A stretch of 64,000 nt of DNA from Natrinema ejinorense. GTDB taxonomy: Archaea; Halobacteriota; Halobacteria; Halobacteriales; Natrialbaceae. Location of the stretch: assembly GCF_002494345.1 (NCBI RefSeq), contig NZ_NXNI01000001.1, positions 2,604,001 to 2,668,000 on the forward strand, written 5' to 3'. A model generated the notes under the pieces. The model did no database searches. It was not told the DNA's origin and saw only the letters and a list, made by a program, of their open reading frames with translations. This document shows, piece by piece, positions 17,685-26,349 of this stretch. Within the stretch, counting starts at the first letter, position 1. Each line of letters begins with the position of its first letter. The translations under genes were made by a program, and so were the position numbers.

Positions 17685-19762
17685 TGCGCCCCGTGACCGT
17701 TGCCCCGCTGATAGTCGCTGCACTGCTGTGTGTTCCCCTCGCCGTCGCCAGGTACTCCGATCGCGTCGACCGACTCCTGTGTCGGATCGGGATCCGACTC
17801 TTCGGCGATTACGTCGACGTCGTGGTTGGCAATCGCTCGGGCAGACGGGCTGCGTTACGAGCCACACACGCCCCGACGACCGTTCGCCGATACGGGGCGA
17901 CGACGCTTTTGAACGCCACGATCGCCGTGATCGTCGGCTCGATCGTCGGGCTCTACGCCATCTGGGGCCTCCTCGAACTGCTCTCGATCGACCCCGAAAC
18001 CTTGCGGACGGCGCTGCCGACTCCCCTCGAGTTCCTGGCGACGCTCGGGGGCGTGCCGACGCTGCCGCCGGCCGAACTGGCCGTCCTGTTGTTCGGGTCC
18101 TCGCTGACACTCGGTGCGATCGCCGGCGGTGGGACCTACTGGTTCCGGTGGTGGTATCCGGGCTACGTCGCCGACGCCCGCGCTCGCCGGATCGAGGCGG
18201 GATTGCCCGCGACGGTCGCGTTCATGTACGCGCTCTCGAAAAGCGGCATGGCGTTCCCGGAGATCATCCGAATCATCGCCACACAGGAGGACACCTACGG
18301 TGAGGCCGCCACGGAGTTTTCGGTCGCCCTCCGGAGCATGGACACCTTCGGAACCGACGTCATCACCGCCCTCCAGACGATGGGCCGGCGCTCGCCGAGC
18401 CCGCAGTTCAGCGAGTTCACCGAGAACCTCGTCAGCGTCTTACAGAGCGGCCAGGGGCTCGGCGGCTTCCTCGAGCGCCAGTACCTGGACTACCGCGAGG
18501 AGGCCGAATCGCAGCAGGAAGGGATCCTCGAGTTGCTCGCGACGCTTGCGGAAGCCTACGTCACGGTGCTGGTCGCGGGACCGCTCTTCCTGATCACCGT
18601 CCTCGTCGTCATCGGCATCGCCGGTAGCGACACGATCGGACAGTTACGGCTCGTCGTCTACGTCCTCTTGCCGCTCGCCAATCTCGGCTTTATCGTCTAT
18701 CTGAGCATGGTCACCGACAAACTCGATCCCAGCAGCGGGGTCGACGAGGACCCCGACGGTATCGACCCATCGTCGATCGACGGGGTTCGATCGACGGGGG
18801 GCGGTGGGAGCGGAACGGGGCCGGGCCCGCGCCCCCACCCCAACGTCGAACGGGTTCGATACTACCGCCGATTACAGGGCGTTCGCGAGCGGTTCGGCCA
18901 CCCGATCCGGACACTTATCCAGCAGCCGTCGCTCACCCTCGCGATTACCGTCCCGATCGCACTCGCAGTCGTATTCAGCCGACTCTCCGCGGCGCTCGAG
19001 GACGGGTTCGACGCGGCGGCAGTCGACGATACCATCGCCGTCGGGACGTTCGGGGTCGTGACGGTCTTTGCGATCGCGTACGAACTCCACCGCCGCCGGC
19101 TCGAGCGAATCGAGGCTGCGGTCCCGGACCTGCTCGATCGCCTCGCCAGCGTCAACGAGGCCGGCCTATCGATCGTCTCGGCGATCGATCGGGTCCGTGA
19201 CTCCGACCTGGGACCGCTCAGCGCAGAACTCGACCGCGTCTGGAACGACGTCGAGTGGGGTGCAGACCTCCAGACGGCGCTTCATAGGTTCGAGGCCCGC
19301 GTGGGAACGCGATCGATCGCCCGCGTCGTCACGCTGTTGACCGAGTCGATGAACGCCAGCGGGAACCTCGCGACGACGCTTCGGATCGCCGCACGCGGGG
19401 CGGCGGCGGATCGCCGGCTCAAGCGCGAACGCAGGCAAGCGATGCTCGAATACATGGTCGTCGTCTACGTCTCGTTTCTGGTCTTCCTCTTTATCATCGC
19501 AGTGCTGGCCGGCTATCTCCTCCCGAACCTCCCGACGGAAACAGTCGACGTCGGAGCCGGCTCGAGTATCGACGGGCTGGGCGGGTTCTCCGACGCCGAT
19601 GCCGACGCCTACGCCACGTTGTTCTATCACGCGACGCTCGTTCAGGGGACGCTCTCGGGATTGATCGCCGGCCAGTTGAGTACCGGCGATATCAGAGCCG
19701 GAGCGAAACACGCCGCCGCCATGATCGCCCTCTCCGTAATTCTCTTCGCGATCCTCGTGTGA
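17684..19762 (+). CDS. type IV pilus platform membrane protein (PilC/GspF family, tandem T2SSF)
   Basis: 692 residues starting in the TAATG overlap with the ATPase gene. Two GspF-like cytoplasmic helical domains (around ARRIEAGLPATVAFMYALS and ERIEAAVPDLLDRLASVNE) are each followed by transmembrane helices, and additional helices occur near the N-terminus and in the middle. A Gly/Pro-rich linker (about residues 365-390) joins the halves. This is the usual archaeal doubled PilC. It anchors the pilus machine in the membrane. The gene ends with TGAGACGG and a strong hairpin. Confidence 0.92.
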   Translation: MRPVTVAPLIVAALLCVPLAVARYSDRVDRLLCRIGIRLFGDYVDVVVGNRSGRRAALRATHAPTTVRRYGATTLLNATIAVIVGSIVGLYAIWGLLELLSIDPETLRTALPTPLEFLATLGGVPTLPPAELAVLLFGSSLTLGAIAGGGTYWFRWWYPGYVADARARRIEAGLPATVAFMYALSKSGMAFPEIIRIIATQEDTYGEAATEFSVALRSMDTFGTDVITALQTMGRRSPSPQFSEFTENLVSVLQSGQGLGGFLERQYLDYREEAESQQEGILELLATLAEAYVTVLVAGPLFLITVLVVIGIAGSDTIGQLRLVVYVLLPLANLGFIVYLSMVTDKLDPSSGVDEDPDGIDPSSIDGVRSTGGGGSGTGPGPRPHPNVERVRYYRRLQGVRERFGHPIRTLIQQPSLTLAITVPIALAVVFSRLSAALEDGFDAAAVDDTIAVGTFGVVTVFAIAYELHRRRLERIEAAVPDLLDRLASVNEAGLSIVSAIDRVRDSDLGPLSAELDRVWNDVEWGADLQTALHRFEARVGTRSIARVVTLLTESMNASGNLATTLRIAARGAAADRRLKRERRQAMLEYMVVVYVSFLVFLFIIAVLAGYLLPNLPTETVDVGAGSSIDGLGGFSDADADAYATLFYHATLVQGTLSGLIAGQLSTGDIRAGAKHAAAMIALSVILFAILV

Positions 19763-19798
19763 GACGGCCTCTCGGGCCGAGAGGGGTCCCGATGTAGA
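19760..19798 (+). terminator. Gene-end hairpin after the pilus operon; TGAGACGG-type end
   Basis: The PilC stop TGA is again the start of TGAGACGG, followed by CCTCTCG / CGAGAGG (7-bp stem, 3-nt loop) and GGTCCCGATG, a string shared with the inner part of copy C. Probable transcription end; possibly a degenerated copy of the dispersed element. Confidence 0.5.
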
Positions 19799-19844
19799 AA
19801 CGCTTTAGTCCTCGACGGCGGAAGCGAGAGTGGGAAGCGCACGG

Positions 19845-19931
19845 CCGCAAATCCGACTGTGTCATCCGCGTTTCGGATGGCTTGGGATTGCGGAAGTGCA
19901 CGGCGAGAGCCGAATACTGTCGTTCGACAGT
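19845..19931 (+). promoter_or_regulatory. Structured 5' leader of the rps15 operon
   Basis: Two successive hairpins: a long one at 19845-19893 (CCGCA.ATCC pairing with GGAT.TGCGG, an internal loop, then CATCCG/CGGATG) and a compact one at 19916-19931 (ACTGTC-GTTC-GACAGT). They end 38 nt before the rps15 start. Candidate autoregulatory leader; function inferred. Confidence 0.4.
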
Positions 19932-19969
19932 GTGTCCACGCGCGGTCAGTGCGATTCCTATCCTCAACA

Positions 19970-20443
19970 ATGGCACGAATGCACACCCGCCGTCGCGGCT
20001 CGTCCGGTTCGGACAAGCCGTCGGCAGACGAACCACCGGAGTGGAGCGACGTCGACCCCGAAGACATCGAAAACCGGGTCGTCGAACTAGCCGAACAGGG
20101 CCACGATCCCAGCCAGATCGGGATGAAGCTGCGTGACGAAGGCGTCACCGGCACGCCCGTTCCCGACGTCAAGCTGGCGACCGGCAAGAAGATCACCGAG
20201 ATCCTCGAGGAAAACGACGCGCGAGCCGACATCCCCGAAGATCTCTGGAACCTGATGGAGCGTGCCGTGCGCCTGCGCGAGCACGTTCAGCAGAACCAGC
20301 AGGACCACCAGAACAAACGCGCCCTGCAAAACACCGAAGCGAAGGTCCGCCGTCTGGTCAAGTACTACCGCGGCGACGAGATCGAGCCGGACTTTACCTA
20401 CACCCCCGAGCTCGCGAAAGAACTCGTCGAAGACGCCGAATAA
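19970..20443 (+). CDS. rps15: 30S ribosomal protein S15 (archaeal/eukaryotic uS15 type)
   Basis: 157 residues from MARMHTRRRG. The N-terminal extension SGSDKPSADEPPEW is typical of archaeal/eukaryotic uS15; the core includes GHDPSQIGMKLRD and the C-terminal HQNKRALQNTEAKVRRLVKYYR, which contacts 16S rRNA. First gene of a four-gene operon; 6 nt separate it from the RecJ-like gene. A longer upstream frame is rejected because MARMH is the conserved start. The ~200-nt upstream region holds two hairpins. Confidence 0.97.
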   Translation: MARMHTRRRGSSGSDKPSADEPPEWSDVDPEDIENRVVELAEQGHDPSQIGMKLRDEGVTGTPVPDVKLATGKKITEILEENDARADIPEDLWNLMERAVRLREHVQQNQQDHQNKRALQNTEAKVRRLVKYYRGDEIEPDFTYTPELAKELVEDAE

Positions 20444-20449
20444 CGTCGT

Positions 20450-21721
20450 ATGTCCACCGAGGGTCGAGTCGTCGAGCCGGCATCCGCCACGGGCGCACTC
20501 GAGAGCGCCGGCTTCGTCCGCGTGGTCGCCCGCGCGGACGGGGACGGGCTCGCAGCGAGCGGGCTCCTCGCGAGCGCCCTCGAGGCCGGCGAGACGCCGT
20601 TCCAGGTGACGGTCGGTCGGACGGTCGCGGAGCGCACCGAACGCGTTCGCGAACCGACTAGTCAGGACGAGGTGACGGTCGTCGTCGGGACCGCCGACGC
20701 GACCACCGCCGAGGACGACCGACTCCAGCTCGCGGCGACCGACCGCCCCGCGACCCTCGAGGCCGTCGACCTCGTCCGCGAACTCGGTTCGACCCCGGAT
20801 CCGGTACTCGCGCTCGCCGGCGTCGTCGCCGGCGGGAGCGAACCCGGGGCGGGCGAGAGCGAGTGGCTCCTCGAGACCGCCCGCGAGCGTGGACTCCTCG
20901 AGCGACGACCGGGCGTCGCGGTACCGACCGCCGATCCGGTCGACGGCGTCGCCCACTCGACGCGTCTGTGCGCGCCGTGGTCGGGCGACCTCGACGCGAC
21001 GCGCGAGGCGCTTTCGGACGCCGTCGACGGCGAGCCGGACGCGCTCGACGCGGACGATCATCGCGCGATCGGCTCGCTGGTCGCCCTCGACGCCGTCGGT
21101 GCCGGCGAGGCGACCGACGCCGCCGCGGAGACGATCGGGCGGGCGCTACGGCCGTACGCGACGCCCGAACACGCCTTCGCGACCGTCGGCGGCTTCGCCG
21201 ACGTACTCGAGGCGCTGGCACGGACCCAACCCGGCACCGGAACGGCCCTCGCGATGGGACACGACGTCCACGAGCCCGCCCTCGAGGTCTGGCGCGAGTA
21301 CGGACGCCGCGCTCACGACGCGCTCGCGGACGCATCGACCGGCCGCTACGACGGGCTGTTCGTCGTCGGCATCGACGACGGCCCCGTCGAAGCGATCGCG
21401 CGGGTTGTGGCGGCCTCCCGGTCGCCGGAACCGACCGTCCTCGTGGTCAGCGAGGGAGACGGTCCCTCGGGCGATCGGACGGGGTCCGATGGCGGCCGCG
21501 GCGAGGCGGCGATCGCGACGCGCGAGGCGACTCCCCTCGGCGCAACCCTCGAGGGCGTCGCCCGCGAACTCGCGGGGACGGAGTCGACGACGGACGGAGA
21601 CGACGATCTCGAGGCCGCCGCTGGCGTCGAATACGACGTCGGCCACCGACGTGGCTACCTTCGATACGACTCCGACGTGGACGAATCGACGATCATCGCG
21701 ACAGTGAGGGAGCGACTATGA
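20450..21721 (+). CDS. degenerate RecJ/DHH-family protein (Cdc45/GAN-like), probably non-catalytic
   Basis: 423 residues. In archaea the gene between rps15 and pcc1 encodes a RecJ-like DHH phosphoesterase homologue related to the replisome protein Cdc45/GAN. Here motif I reads VVARADGDGLAASG, keeping DxDG but with Arg replacing the usual His, and no DHH triplet is seen; the nearest equivalent is ATDRPATLEAVD. The C-terminal part ends with GHRRGYLRYDSD, resembling a DHHA1-like nucleic-acid-binding region. Very rich in Ala, Glu and Asp. It overlaps the Pcc1 gene by ATGA, so is translationally coupled. Nuclease activity is doubtful; a structural role in replication or tRNA metabolism is possible. 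Confidence 0.8.
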   Translation: MSTEGRVVEPASATGALESAGFVRVVARADGDGLAASGLLASALEAGETPFQVTVGRTVAERTERVREPTSQDEVTVVVGTADATTAEDDRLQLAATDRPATLEAVDLVRELGSTPDPVLALAGVVAGGSEPGAGESEWLLETARERGLLERRPGVAVPTADPVDGVAHSTRLCAPWSGDLDATREALSDAVDGEPDALDADDHRAIGSLVALDAVGAGEATDAAAETIGRALRPYATPEHAFATVGGFADVLEALARTQPGTGTALAMGHDVHEPALEVWREYGRRAHDALADASTGRYDGLFVVGIDDGPVEAIARVVAASRSPEPTVLVVSEGDGPSGDRTGSDGGRGEAAIATREATPLGATLEGVARELAGTESTTDGDDDLEAAAGVEYDVGHRRGYLRYDSDVDESTIIATVRERL

Positions 21722-22026
21722 GCCGGCGAGCGACGATTCGGACGGCACACGACGACGCGACACTCCTCGCGCGGGCGATCAGCCCGGACAACACCGACGA
21801 GATGACGACGACCGTCGAGCGGGACGACGCCGAAGGTCGGCTCGTCACGCGAATCGACCGCGAGACGACGAGCGGTCTCCAGTCGACGGTCGACGACTAC
21901 GTCGTCAACCTCGAAGTCGCGATCGACATCGCGTCGCAGGCACGAGCCGTACAGGGCGACCAACCGACGGACACGGGACCTGTGTCCGATCACGATACCG
22001 ACTCAGACACAACACACAATGAGTGA
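21718..22026 (+). CDS. pcc1: KEOPS complex subunit Pcc1
   Basis: 102 residues. Pcc1 is the dimerisation subunit of KEOPS, which makes t6A37 on ANN-decoding tRNAs. The compact alpha/beta core is visible (ATIRTAHDDATLLARAISPDN, then VTRIDRETTSGLQSTVDDYVVNLEVA). A polar Asp/Thr tail follows. The start overlaps the RecJ-like stop by 4 nt, and the stop lies inside rps3ae (8-nt overlap), so the four genes are tightly coupled. The gene order is a recognised archaeal arrangement. Confidence 0.92.
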   Translation: MSRRATIRTAHDDATLLARAISPDNTDEMTTTVERDDAEGRLVTRIDRETTSGLQSTVDDYVVNLEVAIDIASQARAVQGDQPTDTGPVSDHDTDSDTTHNE

Positions 22027-22657
22027 ACGATCAGTTTCACGTGCGAAACAGGAAAAGCGGTGGTACACCGTCCTGGCACCCGAGCAGTTCGACCGCCAGG
22101 AACTCGGCGAAACCCCCGCTGACGAACCGGAGAAAGTCTACGGCCGAACGCTCGAAACGACGCTCGGCGAACTCAACAACAACGCAAGCGAGAACAACAC
22201 CAAGCTGACCTTCAAGATCAACGACGTCGGCAGCGACAGCGCCTACACGGAGTTCGTGGAACACTCCCTGACCCGTGACTACCTGCGCTCGCTGGTCCGC
22301 CGCGGTGCCTCCAAGATCGAGGCCTACGTCACCGTCCTCACGACGGACGACTACCGCGTCCAGATCCAGCCCGTCGCCTTCACGACCAAGAAGGCCGACG
22401 CGAGCCAGGAGAAGGCCATCCGCGAACGGATGGTCCAGATGATCGAAGAGGCTGCCGAGGAGCGGTCCTTCGAGGAACTCATCGATAGCGTCGTCGAAGG
22501 TCGGCTCTCCTCTGGCATCTACGGCGAGGCCAAGACGATCTACCCGCTGCGCCGCGTCGAGATCCAGAAGGCCACCCTCGAGGCCCACCCCGAGGAAGTC
22601 GCCGAAGAGGAAGCGACCGCGGTCGACGTCGACGAAGAAGACGTCTCCGCGGACTGA
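22019..22657 (+). CDS. rps3ae: 30S ribosomal protein S3Ae (eS1)
   Basis: 212 residues, normal family length. Begins MSERSVSRAKQEKRWYTVLAP; contains the family segments VYGRTLETTLGEL, HSLTRDYLRSLVRRGASKIE and IYPLRRVEIQKATL, with an acidic C-terminal tail. A small-subunit protein specific to archaea and eukaryotes, located near the mRNA exit. Last gene of the rps15 operon. Confidence 0.97.
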   Translation: MSERSVSRAKQEKRWYTVLAPEQFDRQELGETPADEPEKVYGRTLETTLGELNNNASENNTKLTFKINDVGSDSAYTEFVEHSLTRDYLRSLVRRGASKIEAYVTVLTTDDYRVQIQPVAFTTKKADASQEKAIRERMVQMIEEAAEERSFEELIDSVVEGRLSSGIYGEAKTIYPLRRVEIQKATLEAHPEEVAEEEATAVDVDEEDVSAD

Positions 22658-22756
22658 TCGCGACGGCGAGCGGACGGAATTTCGCTGGCGACGCTGTTTT
22701 GCCGACGTTTCGTCCGGTGAGAGCGCCGTCTCGTCGAACGACGGCACGCGACGGTA

Positions 22757-23509
22757 TTAGTCGTGTGAGAAGTCGGCTCGAATGTCGTCGCCCTCCAGAT
22801 CGACGTCGAGTTCCGCAGAGTTGTCGACCCGTTCGTACTCGAGCGACGGCCTCGTCTCGGCCGGCACGGCATTGTACTCCTGGAGAAAGCTAACGATGCC
22901 CCGCGTCCCGCCGAAATCACCGCGATACTGTCGGAACAGCCGCGGGACCGTCGCGGTATCGGCCTCGGGATCGTAGGTAACGTTCTCCTCCAGGAACCAC
23001 TCGATCGCGATATCGAGTTCTTCGTCGACGTCACGTGGCGAGTAGACCGCGATCGGTGGGCAGTGTTCGGCCCCGTGACCCAGCGCGAAGTGAATCCGGG
23101 GATCACACTCCGCGAGGCGGAACTGTCGCTCGAACGACGAGGGGAACAGCCGGGGGAGATAGCCAAACCCCCACGGCTGTTTCGAGCTGCGGAGCAGCCC
23201 GTGCTCGATATCGTTGAGACTCAGCCAGACGCCACTCACCGGAATCTGATCGCGGGCGAAGAACTTCCACTGATCGAGGAGTCCGCCGTCGAACAGTTCC
23301 GGCTCCTCTTCCTCCAACAGGAGTTGTGCGTACGCGTTGTAGCAGTTGAGCCAGAACGCGAGCTTCCGCTCGCGATCGACGAGCGCCCGCTCTAGCTGTG
23401 ACCGCTCGAGTGCCGCCAGGTGCTCTCGCAACGGATCGGCATCGCCCTCGGTCTTGACCGTATATAAGAGATCGGCCGACAGCGAGAGGGGATCGAGCTG
23501 AGTCGACAT
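22757..23509 (-). CDS. DUF547 domain protein
   Basis: 250 residues. Contains the DUF547 hallmarks: KLAFWLNCYNAYAQLLL, LSLNDIEHGLLR, and DPRIHFALGHGAEHCPPI with a conserved His and Cys suggestive of a thiol-hydrolase-like site. Function unknown in archaea; no signal peptide is seen. Monocistronic, divergent from the AI-2E family transporter gene. Confidence 0.88.
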   Translation of the reverse strand: MSTQLDPLSLSADLLYTVKTEGDADPLREHLAALERSQLERALVDRERKLAFWLNCYNAYAQLLLEEEEPELFDGGLLDQWKFFARDQIPVSGVWLSLNDIEHGLLRSSKQPWGFGYLPRLFPSSFERQFRLAECDPRIHFALGHGAEHCPPIAVYSPRDVDEELDIAIEWFLEENVTYDPEADTATVPRLFRQYRGDFGGTRGIVSFLQEYNAVPAETRPSLEYERVDNSAELDVDLEGDDIRADFSHD

Positions 23510-23620
23510 TCGGATAGTAGTTCACGAACCAAGCCCTTGAAGCCGTGTGACGGGTACACACGACAGTCCGGACTGGGGACAGGTTCAAGCCGTGGTTTTA
23601 TGCGATCCAACACAAAAATA

Positions 23621-24646
23621 ATGGTCGTGAATCTCAGCAAGGGGTTTCTCCTCGTCCTCGTGGCCCTCTTCGCGTACCTCTCGCTGTTGCTCGTGGTGCC
23701 GTTCGCCCAGTACGTTCTCGGGGCGATCCTCATCGCGTACGTTCTCTATCCGGTTCAGCAACGCCTCGAACGGCGAGTCCCACCGTCGATCGCCGCGATC
23801 GGGCTCGTTGCCCTCGCGGTCGCCGGCTTCGTCGTCCCGCTGATCGTCGTCGTTATCGCGGTTGCCAGCGACGCTCGGCGGCTCCTCGAGACCATCAACA
23901 CCGACTCGCTGGAGCTGAGCGAACTCGAGCGTACGATCGAAGAACAGACCGGCCAACGCGTCGATCTCCCCTCGGCGCTCGTCGACGCCGCACAGAACGT
24001 CGGCACGGTAGCCCTCGAGCGATCGACCGAGTGGTTCAGCACGGTGACACACGTGTTGATCGGGGTCGGCCTCGCGGTCTTTCTGCTCTACTACCTGCTC
24101 AAAGACGGCAGCGATCTGCTGGCCTGGGTGCGGGAGCTGACGCCGCTTCCGGACGACGTCCAGGACGATTTTTACCAGCGCCTCGACGAGGTCATGTGGG
24201 CCGTCCTCGCGGGTCACGTCCTGATCGCGATCATACAGGGGAGCATCGCCGGGCTCGGACTCCTCGCGACCGGGATCCCCAACGCCGCGTTCTGGACTGT
24301 CATCATGATCGTCCTCTCGTTGATCCCCCTCGTGGGGTCGTTCCTGATCTGGGGACCGGCGGTGATCTTTCTGTTCCTGACCGGTGAACTGCTACTTGCG
24401 GGGGCGCTGTTCGTGTACAGCGTGATCGTCGTCGGACTCTCCGACGATTACCTCCGGCCCCTCGTCGTCGATCGGTACGCAGAACTCAATCCTGCCGTCA
24501 TCATCCTCGGCGTTCTCGGCGGCGTGTACGCCTTCGGCGTCATGGGTCTGTTCTACGGGCCCGTGGTCCTCGGCGCGTTGATGGCGACGCTCGACGTCGT
24601 GAACAACCACTACGACCGACTCGGGAACGATCCGAGAACGCAGTGA
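23621..24646 (+). CDS. AI-2E / PerM family transporter
   Basis: 341 residues from the ATG at 23621. About eight hydrophobic helices; family-typical stretches include GAILIAYVLYPVQQRLERRVP near the start, an amphipathic middle segment, and FLIWGPAVIFLF and DDYLRPLVVDR in the second half. Members include AI-2 exporters and Na+/H+ antiporter-like proteins, so the substrate is open. A GTTTTATG TATA-like box at 23595-23602 supports the internal ATG (leaderless); an in-frame ATG at 23600 would overlap that box. Confidence 0.87.
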   Translation: MVVNLSKGFLLVLVALFAYLSLLLVVPFAQYVLGAILIAYVLYPVQQRLERRVPPSIAAIGLVALAVAGFVVPLIVVVIAVASDARRLLETINTDSLELSELERTIEEQTGQRVDLPSALVDAAQNVGTVALERSTEWFSTVTHVLIGVGLAVFLLYYLLKDGSDLLAWVRELTPLPDDVQDDFYQRLDEVMWAVLAGHVLIAIIQGSIAGLGLLATGIPNAAFWTVIMIVLSLIPLVGSFLIWGPAVIFLFLTGELLLAGALFVYSVIVVGLSDDYLRPLVVDRYAELNPAVIILGVLGGVYAFGVMGLFYGPVVLGALMATLDVVNNHYDRLGNDPRTQ

Positions 24647-24663
24647 CAGGTTCCGGCGCAAGC

Positions 24664-24681
24664 CCACGCCGTTCGGCGTGG
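24664..24681. terminator. Hairpin between convergent genes
   Basis: CCACGCC-GTTC-GGCGTGG, a perfect 7-bp stem with a 4-nt loop, in the 58-nt gap between the AI-2E transporter and the winged-helix gene. Probable bidirectional terminator. Confidence 0.5.
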
Positions 24682-24704
24682 AAGAAGTCGCGGACGGTGC
24701 CGCG

Positions 24705-25226
24705 TTACTCGGCGGTTCCCGCGAGCAACTCGTCGACGAGCCGCGTAAACCGATCGACGAGTCGATCGGGAACCGTCGGCGTCACCGTCGCCAGCAGCCG
24801 ACCCGTCGCTTCGGGTGCCGCGAGTTCGAGGGTCACGCGGTTTCGCTCGTCGTAGCGTTTCTCCACGAGGTCGTGATCGACCAGTCGATCGAGGTGGTAC
24901 TCGAGCGTGCTCCGGGCGATATCGAGGGCGGCGGCGATATCACCGGGTGCGGCCGGCTCGTGCTCGATCAGGTAGACGACGATCTCGCGGGCCGTTTCCC
25001 GACGGAACAACGCGAGTGCTGCTCGCTCCCACTCGTCGTACTCGGGCGGGTAGTAGTGAGTCCGGCCGTAGAACTCCTCGCGTACGAGCCGGTCGTCATC
25101 GAGCAGTCGACGGACGTGGTACTGGACCTGTCCCGGCGCGAAGTCGGATTCCCTGACGAGTTCGTTGAAATGGACGCCGGCGTTCGCGCCGATGCGGGCC
25201 TGAATTTGCTGTCGGGTATCGCTCAT
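24705..25226 (-). CDS. tandem winged-helix transcriptional regulator (ArsR-like)
   Basis: 173 residues with two winged-helix units: residues ~1-60 (VHFNELVRESDFAPGQVQYHVRRLLDDDRLV) and ~75-130 (APGDIAAALDIARSTLEYHLDRLVDHDLVEKR). A C-terminal helix (PDRLVDRFTRLVDELLAG) likely mediates dimerisation. Tandem wHTH regulators of this type are common in haloarchaea; the regulated gene is unknown. Convergent with the transporter gene. Confidence 0.87.
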   Translation of the reverse strand: MSDTRQQIQARIGANAGVHFNELVRESDFAPGQVQYHVRRLLDDDRLVREEFYGRTHYYPPEYDEWERAALALFRRETAREIVVYLIEHEPAAPGDIAAALDIARSTLEYHLDRLVDHDLVEKRYDERNRVTLELAAPEATGRLLATVTPTVPDRLVDRFTRLVDELLAGTAE

Positions 25227-25574
25227 CGATAGTTCGTAACCTCGGAGAGGCGGACGTATTGGGACCTATCGCTGGCGGACATATAACGGGTCCCCCAGGT
25301 TCCCAACCCCCGAGAACCGACGGCGTGACCCGGGTCAGCGGCTCGTAGCTTTCACGTACCGTCAGAGACGGAGACCGTTGGAGCTCCGTCGCGGTCAGCG
25401 ACTCGCGGTCGTCGCCTCGAGCGTCGGACAAAAATAGTAGACGGTTTGTCAGTTTCGGCTCCGATCGTCACGTCAGTCGGCGTTCCGATAGCCCATTTGT
25501 AATCATAATGAATAGTTCTTGCAAACGTTACAGGAATCCAGTATATTTTTAATGTCTTATTGTTATCCTGGCGT
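25227..25574. other. Intergenic region with a promoter and an HTH remnant
   Basis: 348 nt. Its right end carries the AT-rich promoter of the YIP1 gene (TATATTTTTAAT, 25542-25553), and its centre a short fragment resembling the HTH gene at 26350-26748. Nothing else is recognised. Confidence 0.45.
25340..25431 (-). pseudogene. fragment of a winged-helix regulator (degenerate)
   Basis: On the minus strand this encodes RESLTATELQRS, matching GESLTATELSEQ of the intact regulator at 26350-26748, with close nucleotide similarity over ~40 nt. The rest of the HTH domain is missing or scrambled. Probably a decayed paralogue or a recombination remnant; too short for certainty. Confidence 0.35.
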
Positions 25575-26153
25575 ATGAATCTCTTACAACAGTGGAAAGG
25601 TGTCAGTAGTTACATGATCAACGACCCCGGGACGTTTTTCAGTCAATACAATGAAAAACACGGGGTCGGGTACCCGCTGCAGTTCCTGCTCGTTACATCC
25701 CTGGTGAGTATGCTCATCCCCGCACTGTTGTCCATACTGCTCAACCTCTCGTCGCCGGCTACTGCAGCGCTCGGCGCGCTGATCATCCTCGGCCTGGGTC
25801 TCGTGACGTGGCTTGGAGCCGTTATCGAGGCGTTGCTCGTCCATCTCGTGGCGATGGCGTTTGGCAAGCGTGACGTCGCGACGACCCTCGAGGCCTACGC
25901 CTTCCCAGCGATCGTCCGCCACGGACTGTGGTGGATTCCGATCGTCAACCTCGCGCTCGGGCTGTACGGCTGGTATCTGCAGATCAAAGCGCTTGCGGCG
26001 TTCCACGACCTCTCGACCGGTAAGGCCCTCGTGGCTGCGGTGATCGGAGCCCTGCTGTACGTCCCCGCACTCATCGTCGTCGCCGCAGTCATCGCCACGT
26101 TCGTCTTCGAACTCGGTAGCAGTACAGGCGTGGGCGCGGGTGCGGGCGTTTGA
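25575..26153 (+). CDS. YIP1-family integral membrane protein
   Basis: 192 residues from ATG 25575. Opens MNLLQQWKGVSSYMINDPGTFF, then five hydrophobic helices, the pattern of prokaryotic YIP1 domain proteins of unknown function. A promoter box TATATTTTTAAT lies 22-33 nt upstream, so the mRNA is probably leaderless; the frame's upstream codons are not needed. It has no obvious operon partner. Confidence 0.8.
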   Translation: MNLLQQWKGVSSYMINDPGTFFSQYNEKHGVGYPLQFLLVTSLVSMLIPALLSILLNLSSPATAALGALIILGLGLVTWLGAVIEALLVHLVAMAFGKRDVATTLEAYAFPAIVRHGLWWIPIVNLALGLYGWYLQIKALAAFHDLSTGKALVAAVIGALLYVPALIVVAAVIATFVFELGSSTGVGAGAGV

Positions 26154-26349
26154 GGTCGGTCTCCGAGTACCCAGCGGGAAATCCGAATCAAGCGGCACAA
26201 CGTCCCTATCGCGTCTCGAGTCCGGCGTCGGACTCGAATCGAGCGGAAAACGAATCAGCGGCAATCGGAGGTCTCGTCGGCTCCGAGACCGGAAACGGAA
26301 TCACCTGAGCGGATCGGCGAGCAACGTTCGGCTGCGAACGCAGCCTCGA

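Noticed and set aside
19845-19931. H/ACA-type guide RNA
   Set aside because: The hairpin and internal loop fit, but there is no ACA box after the stem and no kink-turn GA pairs in the apical part.
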